A DNA stretch of 64,000 bases, from the NCBI GenBank assembly GCA_019671005.1, contig CM033745.1, positions 39,911,834 through 39,975,833 on the forward strand, in the 5' to 3' direction. Of this stretch, positions 1 to 12,289 are shown piece after piece. The position numbers were made by a program, and so were the translations under genes. A model generated the notes under the pieces. The model had not been told where the DNA came from. It saw nothing but the letters and a program-made list of their open reading frames with translations, and did no database searches. Every line of letters starts with the position of its first letter. Positions within the stretch are counted from its first letter, which is position 1. Source of the stretch: Hibiscus mutabilis. Taxonomy: Eukaryota; Streptophyta; Magnoliopsida; Malvales; Malvaceae.

Positions 1-843
1 CGCAATACGAATCCATTCTCTATTGTAGATAGTGAACTTTGCTTGGCGAAGAGAACGATCATCGATGGGATCGGTGAGAGGAACTTTAAGGTCATAAGAG
101 CAATCAATCCCCATCTTGTGAAACATGTAGCTCAAGGCCGTGTCGTAGGTGAAAGATGTCACAAAAGTAGTATGACGATGTTGCACAAGAAATACTATTT
201 CCGCAAACATAATTTGAGCTAGGTTAGAGCGCTTACCCTCATGGAAACAATGGAGCCAAAAATCATCGACTTGCCGAATCGTGGACCATTTACCCCCGGA
301 TGGTTGAAACTACCAAGTGATAAGAAAATGAAGTAAGGGATCATGAGCATCAAGAACGGTTACAAAGCCACTATGAGTATGTCCCAAAGAATCCTCATCA
401 TCTATCCCTACATCCTCTAAACCCAAAAGATTTGTTATAGAAGAATAGTTCATTTGAAATTTTTGTCCCATAAGGTAAGACTCTATAGCAATAACCTCAT
501 ATTTTTCTTGGTTGTTAATACGACGAGCATTAGAGTAAAAAATAAGGACAAGATTTTTATAAAATATGTCGGGTAAGCTAAAAAATGGCATGAACTTCCA
601 TTGAGTTAATAAATCAAGATAACGAAAACAATATCCATCAAAAGTCATGAAAGGGATAGAAACAACTCGCCCACGACGAATTTTGAAATTTTGGTATTGG
701 TTAAAAGATCCATGGCGCGTGGGTATTGAGGTTCATTAAAACAATATTGAAAAATATGGTTTAAGTTCGGCTATGTACCATTATTTTCGGAATTGGGATT
801 TGGATTTGAGGAACTAGATGCGATCTCTTTTCTTAAGACCCAT
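1..843 (-). pseudogene. Sirevirus ORF3 (env-position ORF; resembles plant putative transposon protein domain)
   Basis: A third ORF downstream of pol. The start (ATG at 843) encodes a basic N-terminus, MGLKKRDR, followed by an early stop. The longest open piece (648-310) contains NLVLIFYSNAR and SYLMGQKFQM, which match the plus-strand copy at 47235-48420. The reading frame continues past one stop to the window edge (FVTSFTYDTALSYMFHK). The pattern (LV-x-FY-x-N, then a short strand and 'LLGL') looks like the plant transposon protein domain often written Transposase_32; that assignment is from memory of the family. Function is unknown. It is disrupted here and incomplete at the left edge. Confidence 0.65.
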
Positions 844-1772
844 GGCAAAAACTTGAGAAAGAAATCAAAACGCAAAACAATGTATGCATAACATCACATT
901 CAATCCAATAAATCAATCCAATGATCAAGGTATTATGAAAACCTATATTGTATAGTTTAAAAACATATACAAGTATAAGAATAATTTTTGGTAAAAGAAA
1001 ATCTAAAAAAAATGTAGAAAATATACGAGTATAATTTTATATTTGAACAAAAAAAATTCAGTTTTGAAAGAATTTTTGTAAAACCTTTGAAACTAATGTT
1101 ATATACATTCTAAAAGTATAAATTTTAAGCATAAACAATATATAAATATGAATAAAAAAGAAATTGAAAGAAAATAGGGTTTATACCTTGAATGAGGATT
1201 ATGGATGAATTAAGAGATGATTTGTATAATGCTTGATGATGATAACTCAGGTTTGATGTTAGAACCAAAAGCCCTTAAAAGATTTTGTTGATTTGTGAGA
1301 AAAACAAAGGATTTGAAAGGTTTTTATAGAGGATTTTTGACATAGAGTTTGTGAAAAAGAGTTAAGTTTGGTTTAAATTAGGAAAACCCCATTTTAATGC
1401 TTATTTAAGGCTCCAGCAGCTACGCGTACCAATACGCTAATGACACGTACCAAAACCGCGTACTGGTATGGTTTCTAATCGTATCAATCCTTTATTCGTA
1501 CCAGTACAAGTAAAGCTGCACCGAAACACTACCTCATGATACCCGTATCGATACCCTTGAGCCAAAAATGTCATTTTTGGCAGCAAGAAACTCAAAAGTT
1601 TAAACTTTATCGAATCGATATGCATGTGTATGATATGAGATCATCATGTATGAGCAAAAACAGATGCATACTCCCCTAGCAACAAGAATAAATGCATATA
1701 GGAGCAAAAACACAAGAGCATGGAAATCAACCAAATTCAAGCAAGTTTTAAACACAAAAAAGGCTCTAAGGT
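844..1772. other. pol-ORF3 spacer of the minus-strand Sirevirus
   Basis: About 0.9 kb with no coding potential. 850-1300 is AT-rich. 1415-1600 holds several degenerate copies of the GTATCGATAC / GTACCAATAC motif. The same motif sits at the same place (46500-46650) in the plus-strand element, so it belongs to the element and is not a chance local repeat. Confidence 0.6.
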
Positions 1773-2211
1773 TCAAGAAAGGCTAGTAAGCCCTAACTCT
1801 CTTCTAGGAGACCAAAAACGCTCTTTGCTTAAAGGTTTGGTGAAGATATCCGCTAATTGGTTTAAAGTGTCTACATATTCTATAACTACCTCATTTTTCA
1901 AGACATGATCTCTAATAAAATGATGTCTTATCTCTATGTGCTTGGTTCTAGAATGTTGGATGAGATTTTTAGTGAGACAAATGGCACTAGTATTGTCACA
2001 CTTTAGAGTGATGGTACCTACATAAATTCTATAATCTAAGAGTTGTTGCTTCATCCAAAGAACTTGAGCACAACTTCCGACCAAAATATATTCTGCCTCG
2101 GTGGTAGATAATGCTACACTATTTTGCTTCTTAGAAAACCACGATATGAGCACACTACCTAGGAATTGACAAGTACTAGAGGTACTTCTTCTATCTATCT
2201 TACAACCTCCA
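1773..2211 (-). pseudogene. copia pol, C-terminal RNase H (minus-strand Sirevirus)
   Basis: Encodes the end of the copia polyprotein. Visible RNase H landmarks include RRSTSSTCQFLGS, VALSTTEAEYI, LKCDNTSAICL, RTKHIEIRHHFIRDHV and the terminal DIFTKPLSKERF. The stop codon is at 1773-1775. The frame is open here, but it is cut at 2211 by the solo LTR, in the codons for 'YGG-CKIDRRS'. The remaining RNase H sequence resumes at 3701. This domain degrades the RNA strand of the RNA:DNA hybrid during reverse transcription. Confidence 0.85.
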
Positions 2212-3695
2212 TGTTGGAGTATGCCCAAAGACCAATCATGAGATGGTTGTAAAAGACATACTTATTTTATCTTGTTTATTAATATAAAGCCATTATTATT
2301 ATTTCAGTCTTATTCTATGTATTTATAAATAAACTAAATTATAATAAAGTCCTTAGAATAATATAGTTATTCTTGAATATCCTTAGTCAAGAATTATTGT
2401 GGGCTTGGATAACAATAATGTATTAAGACTAATATGTAGTTGATTGATGACAAAATGTTGTCATTGACATGAAGATGTCAAAAATCAATACATAAGTATG
2501 TGTTAGGGAACAACATACTGGACTGACCCGCTATGAGCATGTTTCTTGGGTTATTATGTGACAGTCACAACATTGCTTATGGTGATAACTACATGTATGA
2601 CCATCAGACTTGAGATCATCATTATTTTAACATCGTGGGTGACATATTTTGATACGGTCAAATGTGTGTCGTAACTGACTACACTATAAAGACTGATATT
2701 GGATATGTCATAATCCATGTAGCGAAATATGGTTGATCAAGATAGGATATGTCTCTCCTACATAATAGGAGTAATATCATAGGCCACTTGATTGAGACTA
2801 AAAAATGCATGGCCATACTCGAATAAATTGATATGAGATATCATAATTATTCGTTAATAATAGTCAACTCAAGATATCAAGAAACATTAGATGGACTATA
2901 CAAGTGTGACTAATCCATGACTTGTGTCCGATCTAGATATGAGGACAAAAAGATGAAATACATAAAAGAAGTTAATCACGGAAAAAGGTTAAATCGAACT
3001 ACAATTTCATGTAACTTAGGCAATGATGTATTGCTAGATGTCACTCATTGCTTGTAATATTAGAATTATTCTGGATATTATTGCTAACATTACATGAACC
3101 TACAAGGGTCACACCCTATGATTGAAACGAACAAATATCGACTAGATAGCATGTGTACAAACTTGTTGTGCACATAATTAGTGAGAAATCGAAATTGTTA
3201 TAATTATTGTAATTATGGATAATTTCTTATATATATATGTTAATATTTGATAAGTTATTGTAATTTTCAAATATTATTAAAGTATATATATATATATCTA
3301 AAAGTAGAATCAGATTCTACATATTTAATTATATTCGGTTAAATATATTGTATATTTAAAGAATCTGAATTTAATTAGAATTAAGTTTTTAAATGCTATA
3401 TAAAGGCATAATGTCTAACATCCATTTATCCATCTTTTTCGAAATCCTCTCTAAATAGTTAGAGAAGAGAAAATTTGTTCGTTTTATTCGGGTGGACTGC
3501 GTAGAGGTCGGAACGCTGCTGTGGGAACTCGGATTTGATTTGGATTTTCCTATAATCGTTGCGGAATTCCAGATTACTTGAGGTAATTTTTTTCATCCTT
3601 TATCACCCCGAATTTGTCTCTTGTACATGGATCACTGGTGGATTACGTTGGATAATTTTCCACTGCGCCATGGGGTGTAGCGGCGTTTCCTAACA
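2212..3695 (+). mobile_element. solo LTR, 1484 bp, copia-type (family X)
   Basis: Starts TGTTGGAGTATGCCC and ends CGTTTCCTAACA, with a perfect 5-bp target-site duplication CTCCA at 2207-2211 and 3696-3700. It contains no coding sequence, primer-binding site or second LTR, so it is a solo LTR. A TATA-like element (CTATATAAAGG, near 3398) and a following leader-like stretch suggest plus orientation. Two truncated inverted relatives are at about 29880-31123 and 35337-36582. Copia assignment rests on LTR style only. Confidence 0.85.
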
Positions 3696-3700
3696 CTCCA

Positions 3701-5123
3701 TAATCCACATTTGAATAAGCATACAAACTAAAGGAGGAATCTCTAGGATACCAAAGGCCTAAACAAGGTGTTTCTAAGGTTTCTAAAGATTCTCTTAACG
3801 TCTTGAAGGTGTAATTTTCTAGGACTAGCTTGAAATCTAGCATACAAGCAAACGTTAAACATGATATATGGTCTACTTGTGGTAAGATAAAGCAAAGATC
3901 TTATCATTGATCTATAAAGCTTTAAATCAACATACTTACCTCCTTCATCTTTGTCAAGCTTTGTAGATGAGCTCATTGGTGTGGCTTGAGGTTTCACATT
4001 CTCCAAGACAAACTTCTTGAGCGTGTCTTTGATGTACTTAGCTTGATTGATGAAGATGTCATCCTTCCTTTGTTTGATTTGGAGTCTCAAAAAGAATGAT
4101 AGCTCTCCCAACATGTTCATCTCAAACTCACCTTGCATCAACTTAGCAAAATCTTGGCAAAGCAATTCATTAGTAGAACCAAAAATAATATCATCAACAT
4201 TAATTTGAACTACTAAGATGTCTTTGCCTTTTCTTTTAATAAAAAGTGTAGTATCTATATTTCATTTGTCAAAACCTTTTTCAATCAAAAAATTTAACAA
4301 TCTTTCATACCAAGCTCTAGGACATTGTTTCAAACCATATAAAGCTTTTGAAAGTTTAAAAACATGGTTTGGGTATTTTAGATCTTCAAAACCAGGTGGT
4401 TGCTCTACATACACTTCTTTATTTATAAAACTATTTAGAAAAGCACTTTTCACGTCCATTTGAAAAAGCTTGAGTTCATGATAACATAAAAATGCAATAA
4501 GCATCCTAATAGCTTCCATTCTAGATATGGATGCATAGGTTTCATTAAAATCGATTCATTCTTCTTGAGTGTAACCTTGAGCAACAAGTCTAGCCTTGTT
4601 CCTCACTATGTTACCACTCTCATCTAGTTTGTTTCTAAAAACCTATTTAGTTCCTATGGTAGATTTATTACATGGCCTATCAACTAATGTCCATACTTTA
4701 CTTCTCTCAAATTGATTTAACTTTTTTTACATAGCCAATATCCAATATTCATCATTTAATGCTTCTTTGATATTTTTAGGCTCTATGCATGAGAATACTA
4801 CAACAAAATTACATGTATTTCTAAGAGAAGATTTAGTGGTTACCCTTTTGAATGGATCACCCAAAATTGTACCACTTTTGACATAGTTGAACTCCCTTGG
4901 GTCGTTGACCTCCGTTTCCTCTAGAGACATATCCTTCGACGCTTTTAGAGGTAGATCTTGTGCTTCTTCTTTAGTTGGAACTTCATCCACCTTTGATGAT
5001 TGTTCTCCACCATCATTGGCATAAAAAATCCCTACATCATCATCATCACAAGAATCCTTCCTCGGAAGGAGGTTATCATCGAAAACCACATGTATAGACT
5101 CTTCTACTACTAAACTTCTCTTG
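3701..5123 (-). pseudogene. copia pol, RT and start of RNase H (minus-strand Sirevirus)
   Basis: Reverse transcriptase pieces in several frames: DVKSAFLNSFINKEVYVEQPP, FKLSKALYGLKQCPRAWYERL, GELSFFLRLQIKQ, then ATPMSSSTKL and RSMIRSLLYLTTSRP of the connection region, then SLYAYSNVDYG of RNase H up to the solo LTR. The catalytic YVDD motif reads NVDD at 4190-4201, a Tyr-to-Asn change. There is an in-frame stop just before it (FDK-stop). The upstream part (5123-4727) is the acidic integrase-RT linker with DDNLLPRKDSCDDDD. Non-functional. It is interrupted at 5124-5128 by a T3 solo LTR. Confidence 0.85.
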
Positions 5124-5128
5124 TTAAA

Positions 5129-8100
5129 TGTAACATCCCTTCCCGGTTTGGTCGAGAATCGGGATTGGAGTATGTTACCAGAGTTCAATACGATGATTGG
5201 TACAGTAATTTAATCCTTATTCAATGATCTGCCGAATTAAAATCAATACAATGTATACTTTGGATTCTCAACATAATGCTAAATCTATATTGTGGAACGG
5301 TGATTCAATATGAGTCAATAACCTTGAGTTTAGGACCAATTTTAAACTTTTGCAAGCTTTATGGACTAATCTATAATTTCAATAACTTAAAGGTCCTTTA
5401 TTGAAATTAACTTTACCACAATGAAATTTAACTTATAGTCAATGTTCATGCAAATTTTCATGTTAATCTAAAGCTATTTACCCCTTCAATTAAGCCAATT
5501 ATTAACAGGTGACCAATTTGTAACTTTCCAAAATAGCTTATAAACGAATTACCTGAATCGTTATAGATACTCAAGAGGTCATATCGGTACGTCGTTCACA
5601 TTTCTTATATTACCAAATTCCAGTAACCAAAACTCGTACCGATACAGCCTTAGCCGTATCGGTACAAACTAACACGTATCGGTATGTCTTGAGGCTCGTC
5701 GAAACTTTTTACAAACCAAATTCTAGTGTTGATTTTCCATACCAATACGCCCAAGGTTCTATCGATACGCCTTGTTGATCAGCTTTGACTTGGTCCAAAT
5801 ATGCATAACCGTACTGATACGCCATCACTCGTATCGGTACGACAGGGTCTGTAATGATATATTTGATCTAGTTTTTATCTATTTTGACTAGACTTGGAAA
5901 ACTTGACCAGAAACCAAAACCGAACCGATTTACCCAAATCGAGACTCGAAATCAACCCAAATATGATGACCCAAAATTTGATACGAAACCGAAACAAACC
6001 AAACAGAACCGAAATCGATCCAAATTTTAGTTAAACCGAAATGAACCTGAAACGAAGACAACCTGAAATATAGAAAAGATGTTAATAGAAATAAATAAAT
6101 ATAGGATATGAACAACTGCACAACTCACCAAAAAGTTAAATATATTAGCTTTATAAATCTATATATAGGGTGTAAAAAACTGGCTGGCCTAAAAACTCGA
6201 TTAAAATCGACCGATCTCCCATTGACCCGAATCGAAAATCAACTGACCTGAAATGACATGAATCACAATATACCCTAACTAAAACCGAACTGAACCGAAA
6301 CTGAATTTGAACTGAATAATATCAGACCAGAAATGACCCAAACCGAAACCGAATGACCCGTTTGCCACCTCTAATTTTGACCTATTATAAAATATCCAAA
6401 TTCTATGAAATTTTTCAAGCAAGTTTATAATCCATAATCTACTATCATACCAAATTTCATAGCTATATGAATCCGTTTACTAGGTTTTTACCTTTTTAGG
6501 CCAATGTAGTGCCACTTATAACCAATTTCAAAACAACCTTTTAGGCCTCTAAAGCTTATACATACCATATGCAACATTTATACGGCAAAAGAGCTAACAG
6601 TGATTAGTTTAACTACTTTGCCACCATACTAGGAGTTTGTAAGGATAATAAACGTTACTCTATGCTTGTTGTGAGTTGCCAAAAACCTTCAACTTTTCTG
6701 ACCTTACAATGGTGACTTCTTTAACCTGAAATGCATGAGATGAAATGCATTAGGCATACTTTGCCTAGTGAGGTAGTCATATGCAATATCAATAACAAAG
6801 AAATGCATTCCAAATCATGTTTTGTCAATAACAATACTATGAATGATGTTCAATGACAATTGTATCATATTTCAACATTGTTCCTTGGACCGAATCAAGA
6901 TAATGGATACGTGAATTCCTACATTTCGCCAAATCAATGAGTGCTCTAGTCCCTTTGACTCACCAATTGACCAATATCACAAACATCCCTCCGCCTCGCC
7001 ACAATAAAGGTCGTAGCCAAGGACCGTAGTCCACCCGTACCAATGAGCTCATGAATTCTATGACATGCCAATTGTAACAGATGTCCTTTTGAATCCAAGG
7101 TTCCATAACAATAACAATAACGATGACAATACCAATATCAATAGAAATGCTCAATGACAATAGCGATAACAATATCAATGTCGATGTTCAATGGCAATAA
7201 CAATATTAATGTTCGATGCTTAATGTTTCCATATTTCAATGCTTTAATGAGACCGACAACAATAGCAATGTTTCTATGAACAATAATTCAATGCAACAAC
7301 TTACCAATATAGTCTCCTATGAGATTCGATGTGATATACTTAGACACAATGTTAGCTATACAAAAATCATATTCGATAAAATTAGGAAAAACACATAGCC
7401 TACTTCTGAGACTCCGACTACACTCACCTTGCTTTCCAAAGCTCCTACGACTCTCAAATTTCCACTCCCTTGTTCCTAGCTTTAGATGGAGATGATGGTC
7501 CTTCTTTCTCCAACTCTTGAGCTAGGTAAAACAAGATGATATGTTAAAATCGATATCGAAATCAATATTCAAACTTGAAATGGCTATTATATTCCCATGG
7601 ATATAAGCTTAGGAAGCTTAAATGATATTTTAGGATTCATGAGTATCCCTTTTTGGGATAGACCATCATTTTAGCCATGAATTCAAGGAATTAATAGAGG
7701 GCTTTCACTTACCCAATCAATGACAATATGATGGAATCAAGAAATTAAAGAAAACTTGAGCTTTGAATCAAAAACAATAGAGGTGCTTGCTTATTCAAAG
7801 TGGGAGGTTGAAGATGACAACTAATAGTGGTTACTTCTTTCCTAATCGAGTAAGCTTTTTCCTTATTCTTATTTTTTCCCAATTAGTTTCAATAATCAAT
7901 GGCTTTCCTTCAAATGAAGGAAAGTAATCTGAGCTTTCCACGTAGTGGATGATGAGGCTTGAGGAGGGGCCAATTACATAATTGGTCCCTCAACTTTTCA
8001 AACTTTACACTTTTGCCCCCAAACTTTTAATTTTTATATTTTAGTCACTAACAATTTTTCGATAAATTCAATAAGGTCCTTAAACAATAAAATGACTCAA

Positions 8101-8225
8101 TTAGGGTCTAATATCAATATAATTGATCACATGATCAAAGTCAATACAATATTTGGACATTTTCGATGTAGGGTTTTCGATCGCCGAAACCCAATTCTGA
8201 CTAGACTGATTTTTGGGGTGTTACA
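5129..8225. mobile_element. solo LTR, 3097 bp, family T3 (copy 1)
   Basis: Starts TGTAACATCCC and ends GGGGTGTTACA, flanked by a perfect 5-bp duplication TTAAA (5124-5128, 8226-8230). It shares ends and internal blocks with 43104-46026 and 55428-58061, for example the opening '...GAACCGGGTC' block, a block with GGCATGCCAATTGTA, and a closing block with 'TTCTGACTAG'. There is no coding sequence. 5585-5850 carries the GTACCGATAC motif pairs. Orientation is uncertain. Family is probably gypsy by size and ends, but that is a guess. Confidence 0.85.
5880..6385. repeat. hAT-like MITE with degenerate 'CCGAACCGA' composition inside T3 copy 1
   Basis: A stretch of degenerate ACCGAA/GACCTGA/GACCCGAA words, bounded near 6165 by TAGGGTGTAAAAAAC and near 6378 by GTTTGCCACCTCTA. 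These look like a degenerate inverted terminal pair (compare TAGGGATGTAAAAAG at 31637). It is absent from the other two T3 copies, which explains part of copy 1's extra length. The hAT assignment rests only on the terminal words. Confidence 0.4.
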
Positions 8226-9345
8226 TTAAATACTCGATAAGCTTTAAAGTTTAAAGAATAACCAAGAAAATTTGCTTCATCACTTTTAGCATCAAATTTG
8301 CCTAAATTGTCTTTTCCAATGTTTAAAACAAAACATTTACATCCAAAAGGATGTAAATAGCTAATGTTAGGCCTTTTGCTTTTAAGAAGCTTATAAGGTG
8401 TTTTCTTTAAAATAGGCATAATCATTACACGGTTAACAATATAACAAGCGGTATTAGTGGCTTTCGCCCAAAAATACTTGGCAAATTATTTTCACAAAGC
8501 ATGGTTCTAGCCATTTCTTTTAAAGTTCGATTTTTCCTCTCAACAACCCTATTTTGTTGAGGTGTGCGAGGAGCGGAAAAGATATGGCTAATCCTATTTG
8601 AATTATGAAACTCCTCAAAACCTAAATTTTGAAATTCGGTTCCATGGTCACTCCTAATATGAGAAATGGAGTTACCAATATCATTTTGAGTTACTTTTGA
8701 AAATATGATGAATTTTTCTAAAGCCTCATCCTTGGTACTTAAAAATAGAACCTAAGTATATCTAGATTAGTCATCAACTAAGACAAATGCATATGATTTT
8801 CCACCCAAACTCATTATTCTAATATGTCCAAAAAGATCCATGTGAATCAATTGTAAAACTCTACTTGTAGAACATCATTAATAGGTTTAAAAGAAACTCT
8901 TTTGTGTTTTCCTTTTGCACAAGCATCACAAATTTTGTCATATAAAAACTTTATTTTTGGCAAACCTCTTACAAGATCATTTGAAATCAATTTTTCTAAA
9001 ACACTCATGCTTGCATGCCCTAGTTTTCTATGTCATAACCATAAATTATGTTCATCTTTAGCAACAAAGCATGCATTTGAAATAATAATGTCATCTAAAT
9101 GCACCATGTAAATGTTTCCTATGCGATGACTAATAAGCACAATGTTGTTAGTTTCAATGTTGATAATTTTGCAACCATATAAATCAAAAAGCACATTGAA
9201 ACCTTTATCACAAATTTGACTTATGCTCAAAAGATTATGCTTAAGAGTGTTGACATATAAGACATTATCAATAAGGATGGAAGAGTGATTACCAATGGAA
9301 CCAATTCCTTCAATGTGGCCTTTGGAGTTGTCACCAAATATCACT
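8226..9345 (-). pseudogene. copia pol, integrase and protease edge (minus-strand Sirevirus)
   Basis: Starting at the right: a protease-flanking part (FGDNSKGHIEGIGSIGN, then LYVNTLKHNLLSISQICDKG), the GAG-pre-integrase zinc region, the integrase core in broken frames, and KKTPYKLLKSKRPNISYLHP with HPFGCKCFVLN at the C-terminal side. The frame ends at the T3 solo LTR within 'KAYRVFN'. The aspartic protease DSG motif, visible in the sister element at 40292, lies beyond the truncation point. Integrase joins cDNA to host DNA; this copy is dead. Confidence 0.8.
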
Positions 9346-9479
9346 AGGTTGTTAGAATTGAGAGAGAAGAGAGAGAAGGAGATGTTATCAAATGATCGAG
9401 CCAACTTGATTTAGGGGGTTTTATAGGTGAGTCAAAACGGTGTCGTTTTGGCACCGGGTCGGGTAGAGTCCGCGCGTCT
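9346..9479. other. breakpoint flank of the truncated Sirevirus
   Basis: Sequence right of the truncation is GA-rich (GAGAGAAGAGAGAGAAGG). It is unrelated to the corresponding part of the full-length element, so the junction near 9345 is a deletion or recombination breakpoint. Confidence 0.4.
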
Positions 9480-10671
9480 GTTATCTGGGTCGAGCATAGA
9501 TCTGTTTTTTTAAGGATTTGGGTTATTTTGTTCTATGGTCCTTGAGGTTTTGTAATGTCTTTCATTTCAGTCACTAATTCAATAAAGATAGCAATTTAAG
9601 TTGTTTTTAATTCAATTTAGTCTTGTTTTCAGTTGTTTATTTAATTGTTTTTATATGTGTGATGCATGTTTTAAATTAAGCATGTAGTATATATTTGTTA
9701 GATAATTTAATTACTTAGTTTTAATTAATTGTTAGAGCCTTAGACCTCAGGTTCTTTAATTAAGATTTAATAATTTAATTAGGAAGATCATTGTAGCAAT
9801 TTAATGTTTGTTAAGTGGAAACTTTGTGGCTCAAATTTGGATGGTGTTCCATTGCTTGCAATGAGGTGTTATCTCAACATTGGCTTTAAAGAGGAACACT
9901 TAATATTCATTACAACTTAAAATTAAATAAATAACCTAGTTAATTAATAGAGCTTTAATTAAGATTATCACTTTAATTAATTAGAATGACAAATTAAATC
10001 AATGAATATTATTTAAATTTAGGGGTTTTAATATGGATAGTGCCCAAGCAATTGGGTGTTATCTCATGGAAGCCTTTAAATTTAATAATATTCATTGTAT
10101 TAAACAACTTAATTAATTAGAGCCTCTTTAAGTTTGAACATAAAATAAATAAGACAATAACGAATCATGCATTAAAACCTTTTATGTTGAAAATATATTT
10201 TTTGAATATGAATGGGGTGCCTCGTAATAGGGTGTTTTTAATCTCATACTCGGATAAAAATATATTTCCTTATAAAAGGATATCTCAATTTGGAATTTAA
10301 ATCCAGTTAATAATTAAGGGTTAAATTAAATTCAAAATATTATTTGAAATGTCAAAATGCCGCATAAAATTAAAAGGTACCGATAACGGGCATTTGTGGG
10401 GTGATAATCCTTCCCTATACGTAACCGACTCTCGAACTCAAATTTTTTAAAAATGAATCTCTAGTTATTTTTATAGTGTCTGGTCTACATCGAAGTGATT
10501 GGTGGCGACTCCAAAATATTTTCAAGATTATATAAAAAGGAAAATCTCATATTCATGATTAATCAATGAAAAATCAACCTAACATGAAAAACCTAACTTT
10601 AAAGATTAAATGAATTAAAAATGAAAAAAACCCTATTTTCAAAAAATCGATCGTTAAGCTATTTTCACACC
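9480..10671 (+). repeat. degraded Tat-type gypsy LTR fragment
   Basis: 10378-10530 matches the conserved 3' block of the solo LTR at 15846-19111: GGGGTGATAATCCTTCCC, then TAACCGACTCTCGAACTC, then GGTGGCGACTCC. Upstream there are three diverged repeats of a block like 'GTGCCCAAGCAATTGGGTGT' (9840-9900, 10040-10080, 10215-10260). It probably ends near CTATTTTCACA at 10671. Boundaries are uncertain and no target-site duplication was found. Confidence 0.5.
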
Positions 10672-11535
10672 TGATAAAAAATGGTTTCAACAGCGTTAAG
10701 ACACAAAATATTTGTAATCTCCTCTTCGTCATAGTGAAAGTTCTCATCACTTGCCCGTGATTTTTTCCATTTGAGTTTTTCATGTAAATTTTGGTGTTAT
10801 TTATTTTCTTGTTTTATTTGCAATTACCATATTCGTTATTTTTCCGTTATCGTTCGTCGTCGGTATATTTCGATATAACAATTTTTTTAAAACACGTCAT
10901 TGTATTTTTTGAAATAAAAAAATACTACCTCGACAGCCATGTAAGGAAAAGAGAGACTTGTAATGAACATGGATTTAACATAAAATTTCTGATAATGTAA
11001 ATAATTGAACTTGAATTTTTAAATTGAAAAATAAGATGACTAAACCCCTAAACATAAAAGTGTGAACTAAATTTTAAATTACGAAGAGTATATGAATTTG
11101 AAGTATATTTTAACCTAAAATATTTGAAAAGTCGAAATATGGAATCAAAAGCCGCATGTTCTTTTATGTTGAATAAGGACGGAGCAATTTGTTCTACTTC
11201 CAAAATAGTTTCTGTCGGTGGTTTAATCCAAGAGGAAAAGTGTGAGTGTTGACGTCGAAGATATATGTATATTGCATGTAAAAAAAATATGAAAAAATAT
11301 ATGTATATTGTATATGGTTATAAAAAATGTTTAAATTAAAATTAATTAATATCATACTATTATAAAATATTTATATTTAAATTTGAATAAAAACTCAAAC
11401 AACTCGGCTCGAATTTCATAAATTTGACTAACTCAAATTTTTTTTAACTCGAGTCGATCCAATACTCAACTATAAAGGCTACAATCCCAAGTCTTCTTGT
11501 AAGTTTGTCCTTGGTGGCTGGTGGTACATTTGAAG
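10672..11535. other. no recognised gene
   Basis: AT-rich intergenic sequence with runs of A and T and only short open frames. I see nothing supported here. Confidence 0.5.
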
Positions 11536-11954
11536 ACTCTCAACTGGCCATTTTTCTGCTAGGGCCGGTCTTGAGGGTGGGCAAGAGAAGCGCCCGCCTA
11601 GGGTCACCGTCCACATAAGGCTCATTTTTAATTATATATATAATTTATTAAAATTTAAATATTTATTAATGGAGTTTACAATTTCTAATTAAAAATTTTA
11701 TTTAGTCTAAATATTAATGAGTCTTAGTGTCATAATTCGGATTTTAATGATAGTTTTTTCTAATATTTGTTATTAGGGGTTTATTTTTTAAAATACTTTA
11801 TTGTTTGTGGCTCATTTTTTTAATACTTATTATTAGAGGCTTAATTTTTTTAATATTTTTTTATTAGGGTCTAATTTTTTCAATATTATTTATTTGCGGC
11901 CCAATTTTTTAAAACACTTGTTATTAGAGACTCATTTTTTCCTGATATTTGTTA
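11536..11954. repeat. degenerate T-rich repeat array (left part), possible hAT-like terminus
   Basis: Begins with TAGGGCCGGTCTTGAGGG, a style of terminus seen in plant hAT-like elements. It is followed by repeated units of the form 'TTATTAGAGGCTCATTTTTT' spaced roughly 45-60 bp. The array continues at 14706-15080 and was split by the Mutator-like element. The hAT link is tentative. Confidence 0.4.
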
Positions 11955-12289
11955 GGCTTAAAGGCCCATTTGCCCCCTAAACTATACACTTTTTCTCTAA
12001 CAACCCCTAAACTATTTTTCTGGACGTTTTGCCCCCTTAAACTTTAAATCGTGACCTCCGTTGGCCTCTTTTTTGTAGCGTCCGTTAGAAAAACAATTCG
12101 AACCAATCAAAGCACTTTTAATTAAAAAAATCCGATTGACTTTAATAGAAGTGGATAATTTGCATGTTAAATCTTTCAAGTTTTATTTTCATTCAGTTTA
12201 GTCTTTAAAGATTTAATTTTTTTCCTTTTCTCCTCTCCCTCTCTATCTCTCTTCTTCATCTTCTTCAACAAATTGCCTAAAAAAGATAA

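Larger units (their letters stand above)
1..9345 (-). mobile_element. Sirevirus-like Ty1/copia retrotransposon, 5'-truncated, with nested insertions
   Basis: Read on the minus strand, this is the downstream part of a copia element: protease edge and integrase (right), RT, RNase H, a non-coding spacer, then a third ORF running off position 1. It is the same family as the plus-strand element at 37259-50056; the domains align in the same order. Homology ends near 9345 in the protease region (LVIFGDN against VVTFGDN), so gag, the protease active site and the 5' LTR are missing. Two solo LTRs interrupt it (2212-3695 and 5129-8225). Stop codons and an altered RT motif show it is dead. The 3' LTR should lie left of the window. 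Confidence 0.85.
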
